A stretch of DNA of 64,000 nt from contig NC_087064.1 of the NCBI RefSeq assembly GCF_963678635.1, positions 65,775,548 through 65,839,547 of the forward strand, in the 5' to 3' direction. Below, one piece after another: positions 45,001 to 58,400 of this stretch (position 1 is its first letter; the number at the start of each line of letters is the position of its first letter). The position numbers and the translations under genes were made by a program. The stretch comes from Symsagittifera roscoffensis (Eukaryota > Xenacoelomorpha > Acoela > Convolutidae). The notes below the pieces were generated by a model, which saw only the letters and a list, made by a program, of their open reading frames with translations, was not told where the DNA came from and made no database searches.

Positions 45001-46004
45001 ATCACCTTATATTCCAGAGCAATCAGGGCTCTAACTTGTTCTATTTAAATTTCCGGACTCAATTCATTGTTTTGACAACTGAAAAGGCGAAGTGTCTTCG
45101 GATATGTTTTAGGCTTTCCATTTTTTTCTTTGCAGAGTCAGCGGCCATAACAATTTATCACAATGGTTTGAGTTATATATCAAATGACAGCCCTTTCAGC
45201 CTTGAATCGATCGACATCAAGATTTTTGTAATTTTGTTTTATTGTTAAATTTATGTTTGCTTTTTAGTCTAATTTTTCACTTTTCTTGGCAATTAGTTTT
45301 GCTCTCATAGGTATAGTAATGTCACAAAAAACTTTTGTTTAGACCGCGAAATAACAGTTTTCGAAGTTTTATGACACTTCATTGGCCTTGAAAACTTTTC
45401 AAAAAAAAACAGTTTCAAAAAAATTGTGAGAAACTCAAAAAAAAAACAAAAGCTTTCGTTTTGTTCAAGCCATGACTCCAGTCAAAAGCACTACACAAAC
45501 TTGGAAAAAAGGTAAATTATTATTTTTATAAAAATTTTATTCATTATGTATTCGGAACTTTCTGTTGTATTTGCACAGCAACCATCTACTCTTGTTTTAT
45601 ATAAACTATTTAAGTTCTGTATTAAAACCCCTTCTCCCCCACCAGATATAAACATCACTTTTACGGTGTAATTACTCGTTTTTTGAGGTTGCACGTGAAG
45701 ACAAACTGTGTTCGGACAAAAGTTATAATGTCACATTCTAATTTTTATGACAATTGGACAATGTGAACAAAAAAAGAACCAAAAAAACTTGTAGAAGTTA
45801 CGGAACACGGCATGTGACCACTTTTTGGGAGTTCCGCGAACACTTATCAATCAGGATAGCTTGATTCAGTAGCGATTTTTTGGGGGGGGGAGGTAAAGCA
45901 GACGCCTCCGCCCTCACGGGTTCGACCCCCTGCCGACCCAAAGCCCCCCCCCCCTTTGTACTATTTTGAAATTCTATTTTTGGTGAGGTACCCTAAAGTT
46001 TTTC
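42033..46004. other. Gene-free region with diverged repeats
   Basis: No gene recognised. Blocks around 42395-42540 (CAAAATGCTCTACTTTAAG, TTCCGGACTGTCAATT) recur at 44967-45080 in the same order. A short inverted, G/C-run-rich palindromic region lies at about 43545-43690. A terminal repeat of the 515-bp MITE family is at about 44756-44805. A B-box-like GGGTTCGACCCCC is at about 45918, with no convincing tRNA around it. Confidence 0.45.
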
Positions 46005-46224
46005 TTAAGGCGCCTTTGGCAATTTTTTGGTCAAAATGGCAATTTTTTGGTCAAAATTTTCCAAAAAAGACCTAAAAACGCCTTTTTTGGCCTGTTTTTT
46101 TTCAAAAACTTGCTGCTGAAAATTTGGTCAAAATGGGGGTCTTTATACTGATTTGGTCGACCTAAAAAAAGGTTTGGAAAATCCGCCCCCCTCCCCCCTC
46201 GAGAAAATCCTAGATCCGCCCCTG
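46005..46224 (-). repeat. Dispersed DNA-transposon fragment (CAGGGGCGGATCTAGG end)
   Basis: The reverse complement starts CAGGGGCGGATCTAGGATTT at 46224, has the G-rich tract and the AACAGGCCAAAAAAGGCGTT block, and ends near GCCAAAGGCGCC. It matches 590-831 block by block. Confidence 0.55.
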
Positions 46225-46427
46225 GCTTGATTGTTATAACAACTAATCTACAAACTAGACGCAAAGAAAATTATTTATGCAAAATATGTTTATCTTCAAT
46301 ATTCTAGTCATAATTTAATCGCAGGAAGAAGTTTCAATCATGCTTTGAAAAATCTGCAAAAATTTGGGAAAGAGATACAATGTGTTCATGATTTTCTCGT
46401 GGATAAAAAAGTTTGTTCACATGGCCT

Positions 46428-49400
46428 TCAGTGACCTTTCGGTATGTTGACTTGATTTCTGGCTTCATAAATGAGTACAATTGTGGCCACGAGGATGATG
46501 ACTATGGACAGTATGGCGAACAGACGATCCAGCACTCTGGCAAGAAAGTGCCACTCCTCAATTATATCATTCCTGTCCGATTCGTCCTTGCCTGAAGACT
46601 TATCCACTAAGGTGTCTAGCCTGAAATGGTAAATAAGAACTTGATGGATTAAATGGATAGCTTACATTTTTAATTACATACCAAGGAAAAGGGATTCCAT
46701 TAAAAAGCTCCACGTGAATTTAAAAGTTAAGATGTCTTCAATTGCATGTAATAAAACATTTAAGTTTAAAAATGTCTAAAAAAGAATACGACAGAAAAAA
46801 ATTATGGTATTTTATTACGGCAAATTTCATATCTTAGTTTGAATTTAATTTTTTTTTAATTAGCGCTTGGTACATTTTTGTTGAGCGTTTAAATCGAAAA
46901 TACGGAACGAAGTTATTCCATTTTTTGAAACAGATATAGAACTTGATTTGAGATACAGAGTTCGATTTCAGTAGCTTTTTTAACACAGGTCCGCGTTTTA
47001 TGTCCAGACTATTGCGACCAAAATTTCGCATTCTCAGTCTTTTGCGACTAAAAGGATCCGTCGCGACTTTGAAGACCAAGACGGAGACGGCGCAACTCGA
47101 CTTTCGCGACAAACATTTGTGGTGCTTAGACTTTTGCGACAAAACTTGGCCGTTTCCAGATTTGTGGCAGCCAAAAACTTCCTTCGTGATTTAGCAACCC
47201 AGAAGGAGACGGCGCGACCAGTGCAAACCAGGAAGTGGTACGACAGCAAAAGCAAACATTGCCATTTCCAGACTTTGGGAACCGGAAAGATCCGTCGCGA
47301 CTTTCGCGACCTCGTTGGAGACGGCGCAAACGTTGTGGCTAATGAAACCAGTCTATCACCACCGAAAATATCGGAGTGATTTTTGCGACCATGATTTAGA
47401 CGGCGCAATTTCTGCGGCTCAAGTAACCGTCAGTAATTCAACCATGAGCTTAATTTAAATCAAAATTTTGATTGTAGTTATAATATTGACAACTGTTTTT
47501 AGTTATTTTTCGAAGAATCCAACGATTACTTTATCTCTGCTGAAAAAATATGGATATAATCGCATTCACCCAATGCGTAAAACAGCACTAGTTGTTTACT
47601 TTTTCCAAATATAATTACAGTGTCTGAAAATTTGATTTCGGTAGTTTTTTCTAACAGGGGTCGAAATCTGGGTATTATGTCTAGACTATCTCGGTCAAAT
47701 TTACGCATTTCCAGATCACGATCATACTCTGGCATTTTCAGACTTTCATTTACAAACTTTGGCATTTCCAGTCTTTTGCGACCCAAATGATTCGTAGCGC
47801 TTTTATCATCTCCCAGAGTTTCAAGTCCAGAGACGGGGAAGGCAACACCGTCACCGGTATGCAACAACGCCACCTGCTTGTTCAATATTGGCCCTGCCCA
47901 AGTTTTTGCGACTGAAGACATCGGTCTCGACTTTTGCTACGCAGGGAACAGTAACACCGGCTCGAACCGACTTGCAACAGCGCGATGAACGTCGGTTCTG
48001 ATTTGAGTTTATGCAGTTCAAAGAGAATTTAAATGCAGTTCTTATCTCGCAGGATAAAATTTTCGTTTTCAGAAGAGCTAATCATCATGAGTTTTAATGT
48101 CAGATGATACGGCATAAAAGAGTAAAACCGTTTGAAAGCTTTTCTTCTTGCTTCAAAACATATACTCAACAGACAATTGGAAAAGATTCAACGAAGACAA
48201 GAAAACAAAAAACTTTGTTTAAGATCAGGTAATTTTTTTCCAGAACTTCAAAATTGCGCCAATATGGCATGGTTGCGATTGTATGTCCAACTTTTTGCGG
48301 TTTGATGTCCAGACTTCATGTCCAGACTTTGGCTCTTTTCCCTCTCCTCCAACCCCCCCACCTCACACGACCATCAATTTTATGCTGTAACGAGTGATTT
48401 TCTTTGGCACAGCTTAATTATTCCGCATGTCAATTTTCATAACGATCGGACTATGTGAACAGCAACTTTACCAGTAAAAAATAGCAGGTGGGGGGGGGGG
48501 GGGGGGAGGAAAAAGATCCCAGACTTTATGCGCATTTTACCAGAACTTTGCAACTTAACAGACTTTTGCGACTTTATATCTAGACTTTCGCGATCAAACC
48601 GACCGTGGCGCGACTTTGCGACGTTAGGTCCTGTTTTTCCAGACTCAACCATTCGGTGCGACTCTGCAATTTGAGTCTGGATCCCGACGGGCGTAACTTT
48701 CAATGTCTGGCAGCTCGACCCGGGAAATGTCATTCAGGGAAGTACAAATTAAATTATCAAGTAAAGACAGATATGGCCCATAATGATTTTTTGTCACCTT
48801 TTTAGAAGCTGATCGAATCCTCTCAAAACAGATTTCAACTCCGAGCTGCCATCTTGCTGTCCTCCAGGGGAATTTTCCACATTACGGCTCGACTGATTCC
48901 ACTTACTATGTTGCATAACAAAACTCTTGTCATTACGTAATACCTGACACTCGGCCTCTATTCGGTTAAAGTTCATCTCGTGTGAGAGATAGTTTATATT
49001 CACATCCGAGTGATTTGCAGGATGCCGCAAGGTAGAGATCCGTTCGGGTGTTCGGAAAATGGGCACGTCTCGCAGCTCGGGGTAATATTCGCGACAATGA
49101 CCGTTGGTGAAGTCGAAGGCGCTGTCGGCTTTTACAGTCGAGTAGACAGTCGTCATTCGTTGCTTGCTGGTTTTTGAATTAGGTCTCGTTGCTTTTGTTT
49201 TCTCCTCTTTTTTCCGAGTCATGAAAACTAGTCGTCCAATGCAGTCGAAGAAAATGAAGGTTATCTGCAGCAAAAACAAAATGAGACCTTAATGAAGCAG
49301 GGTTTATATGGTCTGCTAGAGCTTGGTACAGTATATGACCCATAAATGGTTGATTTCAGTTAAAAATTCAAAGTGTAATTAGGTTGTTGGTTGATATCTG

Positions 49401-52400
49401 GAACAACATTGTTCTCAATTTTTAGGGTTGGGATCATATTTTAGGCACTTTAATAATAATAAGTATGGTTCCTGCGAATTGCAGAGGAGTGATCGATAGG
49501 TCATAAAAAATTGCTCTGTCTAAGGATAGTTCACTTTTTGTATAAAATTAAAATAGGTTTTATGAAACATTAATGAAATAAAATTTGTGCTTGATAGCCT
49601 TCAGTTATGGGTTATGTCTGAGTTTATCAAAAAAATATACCCGGGTTGACCAAAAATGCTGGTCATACAATTTTCATACATGGAAAAATGCTAATCATAC
49701 ACTTTCCATACAATTCCATAAGTACAGAAAAATGAATGAAAGGTCTATGATTAGTATTTTTTCATATATGGAAATTGTATGACTAGCATTTTTCCATAAA
49801 CCAAAAATATTGATGTTTTACATTTTAATTTCTCAAAATTACTTGATTGTGTTCGTAACCGAGCACAAATGACATAAACCTCGGTTACTCAAACGTAGTA
49901 ACCAAAGGTTTGGCCGTCTCGCATTAAAAAAGCATTGAAAGCAGCCTGCAATGTTTGAATTATGTGTCACACAAATAATATAACGAAAGTAATGAAATTT
50001 TAAATTTTGGCACAGATTTTCAAAGATGACTATTTCTAAAATTTGAATTTTTAAATTACCAGACATTGATCAAGGCATAGAAAAATATGTCATACAAACA
50101 AGAGGAGCTTTAAGCGTTTTTGAAAAAAGTCCAATATTAGTATATCCAGGACTCGCTATACACACAAAAAATGTTTGTTTGAGTACGAAAAACAATTTGC
50201 GGTTGAAAAAAAAGCACAAAAAAATGTAGTACGATACACCCTACGATACATTTTCTTTTTTATGTAGTACGATACACCGAATTTTATGCCAAAATAAGAA
50301 AAAAGTTTTTTGAAAATTCGACGACACAATTTTAGCAAAATGTATGAAATTTGTATGATTAGTATTTTTTCATAAACTAAGTTTATGGAATTGTATGATT
50401 AGCATTTTTGGTCTACGGAGGTCAACCCGGGGGTCCCTATTTGAAAATTTGCTTCACAAAGCGACAACTAGACAACCTGTTAAGTAGACAGATATATATA
50501 TTAACCAATCACAGCGAGATAAGATATAGAATTTGTCTACGTGATGACTTTTCTACTTAAATGGCTGCCTGATTGAGCCCAGAACTCCAAAGATTTGTTA
50601 CGCGCATGAACTTACAATTCTGGGTGGTTTGGCGGCGTTGGAGTGTGGATTATGGACATTGAGAACCACGACTGTGGCCACTAGGGACATGGCCACCATA
50701 CTAATAGAGATCAAATAGTACTCCCCTGCAACACACAAACTCACAAATGAAATTTCACATCTGACTTTTCAGCTATATAACAGAAAAACTAAACCAATAA
50801 TTTTCAACCATAACAAGTTTGCTCGTGTATTAGGGCAAAGCCCTGAATGTCCCGTCTGCACTTTAGCGCAAATCAAAAGTGTTCTTTTTATTGTTGAAAA
50901 GTAATCGGAAAATTTTTTTTCATACTTTTTTTTCTTCAATTTGACCCACACAAGCAAAGACTAAAATATTTGCCTCCTATCAATTTGGAGCGGATTAATC
51001 CGCCGCTTACACCATCTGTCATAAGAAAGCAAAAATGCTCATTATTATCCCAAATTGACCAATTTAGCACCTTTCAAACCCCCATCTTTTACAAAAAAAA
51101 TGATACCAGGTAATTGTTTCAACTTGAACTAAAGACAAAAATGCCATTCAGATAGCTTTAAAAAATTCTGTTCAGCTAAAAATTCCAAAATTTGTCTGAA
51201 TAACCACCTCAAGCATAAATATTTATCTTTTTTTTCTGCGAAAGTCGGAATTAAAATAAAAATTTCCTAATTTGATTCGTGACAGAGAAAAATTAAAATC
51301 AGCCCAACTGATAACTAAGACTGCTCGTAAACCAGAGCTTAGCCATGAATGTTCCGCCTGCCCTTTAAAGCTGAAGAAAACGTTTTTGCTCAATTAATCA
51401 ATAAAATAATTGAAAAATGAATGGTTTTTTCTTCGTTTTGAGATATTTTTATTCATCAACACGCTATGATAGACTCGAAAGGATGTATTTAGCGTCCTGT
51501 TTTGTATTGATAAGACCAATTTACTGGCTTTAATTTGATTTGGAATACGCGCGCTATATGAACTAGATTGAGCTCAAAATTTTGATACATTTCAGATAGT
51601 ATAAAAAATTTGTGTAATGTATACTTGGTCGAATCAGAGATGTCCAGTCTTAGAACAACTATAAGCCCAACCCTTGGAAACTGTTTTCATTAAACAACGA
51701 CCTGAGCAAGAAAACACAAAATGCCCACAAAATTTACAAGGTCAGAATTGTTTCATAAATTTAAGACTTCTAATAAATTTGTTAAAAACTAAAAATCAAC
51801 GAAACTGAACAATGTTAAGTGATCTATAACTGTTCATTTGAACGTCGGATATCAATTTTACACTCATTTCATCAAGCAAAAACCGTGCTAAAAATCTAAT
51901 TTAACTAAAAAGTACCATAGTACCATTTAACTAAAAAGTACCATTTAATTCACAATTTTTACCAAAAACTTTATATAATAATTGCACCTATAACAAGGAT
52001 AGCCGATTACTGTGCAAGTAGCACAGAATGTTCCGACCATGGTCTTTCGAAAACTACAGTTTAGAAAGTTTTGTTTTCAAAACTAGTGTATTTTTTTCTG
52101 CTTGGTGTGATAAAAGGATCTAACATAAAAATATAATTTAGGCATATTAGACAGTCATATTATTACAGGCAAATTGTACAAAAATTTTTGTAGAAAAAAG
52201 ACTAAAAAACTTTAAAAAAACTTTTCAACATTTTTTGCAGAAACTTTTTGAAATTTTTGAAGCTTTTGATTCCCAAAATGAAGTGAAAAAAACTCCAAAA
52301 ACTTCATTCGCTTGACTTAAGACAAAAAAATCAAAAACTTCAAACCGTTTCTTCTCAAAATTGGGAGAAATTTTTTGAACATTTTTTAATGTGATTCGAA

Positions 52401-55400
52401 TCACGACTGAAAGGGCTTTAATATGATATGTCACTCAAACCAGTCTGATGATTAATTGTGATTCCTGATTTTGCGTGGAAAAAAAAGAAAAAATCTAAAC
52501 GCACCTGAATGCAAAGTGTCTCCCCATTTTTCAAATAGTCGGAACAATAACTAATATAATTCCAACTATAATAATTTTGGAAGACAGAATACATGAGATC
52601 TATTTAACAGTCTTTACCCTTTCAAAAAGGTAGGATATTGTTCAGTAGATTAAGTAAGTCGAACTTCTGACCAAACAGTATGCAGCAAAATAAGAATTTT
52701 CATTAGTAAGCTCTAGTGCTAAATTATTGTTTTCATTTTTAGGGAGATTCTTGAGGAGTACCATGGAGGAAAGGGGTGTTCAAAAGATTCAAATGTTTGT
52801 TAAATTTATATATAACATACAATTGGTAACAAATATTTGCATTATTTATTTATTTATAATTAATTATATTTTTTCGTATTATTTACTATGATTATATTTA
52901 GCTATTAAATATTTTTCTTTATTATATTATTTTTTAAATTATTTAGTACACCTATGATGGGTGTCTCGAGGGACGTTGCGGGCATCATCTCGGCGACTAG
53001 GAGCAGGTTGACGCACAAGGCCAGGAACACAGTGATTGACAACCCAATCTTCTCCCCACTTTCCGGCGGCAGCAGAAACACCAACGTCGCCAAAAGACTA
53101 AAATCAATCACAATGTGGTCGACACTAACTTCGAGAACTTCAATGGAGCTCAGAATGCAACCGGGTTTCATCCTAGACCCGCTCTGAATATCAAAACAGC
53201 GAGTAAAAACGCCTAGTTTGACTCAATTGACCTTCGATTAACTTCGATGACATGTCATACACGATTGAAAGCTACTTTATTGTTCTGAGTTTCAGTTTGC
53301 AAAAAAAATGACCAAAGGTGAAATAATTTTTTGATTTCGCGAAATGAATATCCAAATTTTTCGATCTGCATAAGAAAATGGTCGCGTTTTCAGAACGGTT
53401 GTAAGTGAAATAATTTTTTTTATTTTAAGCTCAAGGCACCACAAGCTTTCAGATGATATATAAAAACAGAAACTGTTAGTGAAAAGTCGAATTTCAGCTG
53501 AAGAAAAGAAGACCCCAGACAGAATAACCCGTCACTTTCTTCGGATGTTCAAAGAGCATGTCTACCTCCAGACTTTTATTCGTATAACCAAATACAGTGC
53601 TGATTTAAATTATCCGGACGAAATGAACAAAACTTGAATTTTCAAACGCGTTTTTCTCAAATTGGGTTAAGATTAGACAAAAAGTGACGAGGACAAAAGT
53701 TGCTTAGAATTTCACCAGAATTAATATGGTGCCATTTTTCTCCGAAATTCTCAACAAACATTTTACCCCAAAAATGGGTTATTTTGGCTTTTTTCAATTA
53801 ATCAAGAATTACGCGGAAACTACTTAGTCAATTGATAAGAAAAATATATCACAGGAAGCCTCTTACGCAGCTCAACAAAGTTTAAAAAGGGTTAAATCTC
53901 CAAAAACCAGTATAAATGAAAAAAATTTCACTCGATAGTCAATAAATGTGATTTTTACTGTATAAAACCCAGAATCTCTGTTTAAAAATAAATTTTAAAC
54001 AATTTGAGCAAATTTTTGGAAATTTAAACCTTCTTAAACTTTGTTGAGCTGCGTAAGAGGCTTCCTATGATATAATTTTCATATCAATTAACAATTAATT
54101 TCAGCGTAATTTTTGATTAATTGAAAAAAGCAAAAAAGCAGAAATTCTAAGCAACTTTCGTCCTCTTCACTTTTTGTCTAATCTTAACCCAATTTGAGAA
54201 AAACGCGTTTGAAAATTCAAGTTTTGTTCGTTTTGTCCGGATAATTTAAATCAGCACTGTATAATTCGCGAATTTAATTCAACATTCCTTGATCAATGCA
54301 TAGTACTTTTTCAACATGCACCAGCAAGCATTCCTGAGGATCAGGAGCAGATCTAGGATTGTCGAGAGGTCGAGAGGGGGGGGGGAGGTGGATTTCCGAA
54401 AATTCATTTGCCGACATTTTTTAGGTCAACCACATTGAGTTTCCGAGCGCTCCTAGAATACTAGCAGACAGTATTTTGAATACTATAGCTACATGGGTAT
54501 ACATCGAGTACACTGGTTTTTAGTTGGCTACAATTTGTCTAGAAAATGATGATTGTGGAAAATGTAGATCATGAATTGGATTTTATGGTTCAATGTAATC
54601 GATTATTATCCTCGCAAAAAAAAACATTTAAAACCATTATAAGCTATTAAAATCAATTTCTTCTCCATATACTTATTTTTTTACACAAAATTTTTGAAAA
54701 CGTGCAAAAAACACTTACCAGAAAAGATTTCAAACTGTTTTTTCTCGACACTGAAACATTTTTGTTGAAATTTTTTAAAGTTCGATCCACGACTGAAAGG
54801 GTTTTGATATGATATATCCTTAAACCCAGTCCAATGATTATTGTAGGACTTGATTTTGCGTGCAAAACAAAAAAAATAAAACACCCGAATACAAAGTTCC
54901 TTCCCATTTTCAATAGTCGGAACAAAACAGCACTCAAGTTTTTATCCTTTACAATCGATTCAAATAGATTTTTTGGGCTCTTTTTCCTTACCCCCCCCCC
55001 CCCCCACCTCACTCAAACATGAATTTTATGGTCTAACGAGCGGTCTTACAAGGTTAATTATGGAGACCAAATATGTTTGTCATGGCCTAACTAGTCTACA
55101 CGCCAATTTTCATGACAATCGGACAAAGTGAACAGTAATTTCAAATATAAAATTTTGCAGGTGGGGGGGGGGGAAGGAAAAAGAGCCATTTTTTGAAAAG
55201 AAATTAGAAAACATTTGGAAATTGATTTATTATAATTGTTTAATTGATTTTTTTTTGCTTTGATAAACAGCATCATAACTTCATAATAAATTCATAAATT
55301 TCATAATATTTGGCCTGAGATAAAAAAAAATTGTTGGAAAGGGTTATAAATCTATTTACTTAGGAGGTCACTTGAGACTAGCACTCATTTATAGATACAG

Positions 55401-58400
55401 AAAGCATGGCCGCATACTCTTTTGATTAACCCTTTTTTCAGTTAATTTCTGCTCAAAAGTACTAAGAACCGTTTTACAGAAAGAAGCAATGACCGGTGTA
55501 ATTTACCATCTTTTTATAAATGAGGATCGATTCTTTGAGCCTATCAATATTTTATGTCTACTTTCGATTGCTTCAGGACAAGTAGACAAATACAGCTGTT
55601 AAATTATTCTTTTTGTGCCGGAGTAATTTTGTCCATAAATACAAGTATCATGTACTTCAAATAATTCGATTTTTTGTCGTTTTTACTTCAAAATTGACAC
55701 TGTGCTAACCTAATTCAATCTCATACTGGTCGAAAACACCAAAACAAAATATTGATTAGATCTAACATATAAAAAGTTTCCTGGAATTACAGTAAAAATG
55801 ACCGCGTGTATAAAGTTAGGTACAAGATATATCAAATTTATTTAGAAAAAAAACACATCAACGCGATGGTCGGAACCTTTTGTAGCGAAGGAAAACGAAT
55901 GAAAATGATGGTGGACTCGTACGGTTTAGGGTGCTATCTTTGCAGTCTGGAAAGTTGGAGTCTGCAAAATGGCTCTTAAACTGTATTTTTGAAACAAAAC
56001 TTATAAAAATCTAGTTAGTCAACAAACTGTTGCAATAGGGTAAGTGAGCAATAGAACCAAAAAAGACTAAACTTTTGTATTATTTTCTATAATTTGAGTT
56101 TCATAAGGCAAATTAAACCACTAGTGCTCTTTTCTTTTGTAGCAATATATGATCGAAGTACATTTGTATTAACCCTAACTCAATACGCAAAAAACCAAAT
56201 CAACGGATAATACTTTTAGTTTTGAGTTACCAATTGGGCGATTTTCAACTCAATGTTTGTGCTCATATTGAAATTGAACTCCCCTCGCAGAAATCAGGTA
56301 AATCGATCAGTTAAGAAAAAACAACCAACTAGTTGAAAAGCTATATAAATTGAAGCAAATCTATTTGTAAAGTTTTTAGTTCAGACTGGCTCATAAAAAG
56401 CCCGCAAAAGTATTCCCATTGATGCTGCCCATTGAAAAACTAACCTATGTCTTAAAAAGGAGGTGACAGAATTGAATGTGTATGACCTTGAATTAAAGAG
56501 ACAACCCTGTAAACCAGTCAAAAAATGCAAGTGAAGTCGACTTTCTAAGTTGTTATCAAAATCTAAAACCTATTGCGAATAGTAAACAAACGATTTATTA
56601 AATCAACAATGATAACAAAATATGCAAATTTAGTCCCAAAATCAACTCAGAAAAAATTAATTTCAAAAACTTAAGTTCCTGGAGGAAAGATTGACAAAGG
56701 GTACACAATCTGCCCCCTAGACACCTATCTTACATTGATCAGTGTAAGTAGTATGCTTCATAAATAACAAATAAATGAACTCTGTCCAAATCACATACCT
56801 CAAAACGTTTACATCAAGTTTGTACAATAAAAAATTTTAGGGCACTATTTCAAACTAATGGTTCCTGAGGGAAGACCATCTATAGCAGTAGTGGATAACC
56901 TTCAGTGACTATGCTATTCGCATAGTTTGTTCATAATACCGCAGGGCCGAAGGTAAAAAATTTTCTGTAAATGCACAATTTCTTCTCATTAAGACCTGAA
57001 ACTCGCGAGTCGTAGGCCCTTGTTACCGGGTCTGTTTTCAATTTTCTTGAATTTCACCCCTATAATAGTTACTGCTGCTTCCATCTTTGACATGTGCCCA
57101 GAGTCTCCATACCACCTGCGGGACAGGATGGTGACTTTTCGGACTGAGGACCTCCAACTGAGCTCATGCGGCAGTAACCAAAGTACAAGTTCAAAAGGTG
57201 TTTCAGTTTGCAAAAGGAAGCTGATACCCAAAATCAAGACTGTTTATAAAAGTTATCAGGTTAAAGTCATACTATTAATTACAATCAAAGACGTATTTGA
57301 CAAAAATCATTTTACCTACCCAAAAACTTTCCAAAAATTAGACGCAAAACAAGTAATTTCTTAAGTTTTTAAAAATCGAAAAGTTTCAGGTAAAACTATA
57401 TTTTTGCTCAATAAATTGAGAAGCGTAGCCCCTCTTTCTGAGAGAATGCGCTATCAACTTAATCAGTTTATTTTTACAAAAATGTTCCGAAAAAAAAGAA
57501 TTCATATTTTCTTGCCATGTACGCAGAACTACATTTTGCTAAGAATGAATTTAGAAAATAAGTTGGAAGCATTTTTGTTAACAGGGTGAAAACAGAATTT
57601 GAAGAAAAAATCATGAAGATACAGTTTGTGTACTGTTAAAATTCTGTTCAAGTAAAAGTGGTTTGCAATTTGTCATATTTACGCTTGTACAAAATAAGAC
57701 GCAAGATTTTTTTTGCATAATTAGAGTGGGGCTTGAGGCCAAAAAATTGGAACAAACAAATATTAATAGACCATATTGAATGATTCGCTTGATATTATAT
57801 TTTTACTATTACAGGAACAGGTCGAGGAGCAAAATGTCGGAATTCGGAATTTTGAAAATATTCAACAATTTCGATTTCCAGTCTCATGCTACGGAATCAA
57901 CAATGATCAAACAATGATAACGCAAAGTCACGAAGATTATATTTTGAAGTGACTACACTTCTTTATTAGGGAGGGGGCAACGAGGATTCTATTTTAATGT
58001 ACAGGAGTGGGTTTGGGCAGGTATCGAAAGGGCGTGTGCGTGAACGCCTCTTTTGTTCAGGGATTCAAGGAGCTTACCACCTCACAACTCAAAAGACCCC
58101 TTTTGGTACTGTTTTATGCGACATAATTTAGCCGACCATTCCAAACTTTTTTTCTAAAAATGTCTTTGGTACAAAGATACTCCTAAAAACGCAATTTTTA
58201 TCAAAAACTTTCATAAAGCGTTCTCAAACATCTTTATTAGTCTTTTCTTTAAAAAAAGTATCGTTGGCCAAGCAGTTTTAATCTAAGTTGGGTCTTTTTA
58301 GTGTTTTTGAGGACCTGCAATTGACTTTTGACAAGCTAAAAATGCGTCAAAACGTTTTAAAAAATGTTTTGGAAGTTTGAATTTACCTTGCAAAAACTTT

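Noticed and set aside
45895-45945. tRNA gene suggested by GGGTTCGACCCCC
   Set aside because: Only the T-arm/B-box fits. No D-arm, anticodon arm or acceptor stem can be built from the surrounding sequence.
47034-47408. 124-codon minus-strand ORF and overlapping frames
   Set aside because: The frames are open because they run through a CpG-rich minisatellite inside a receptor intron; the translation is itself repetitive.
56989-57237. Extra receptor exon on the minus strand
   Set aside because: The adjoining TM1 exons already join in perfect phase, and the minus-strand translation has no Cys-loop receptor motif.
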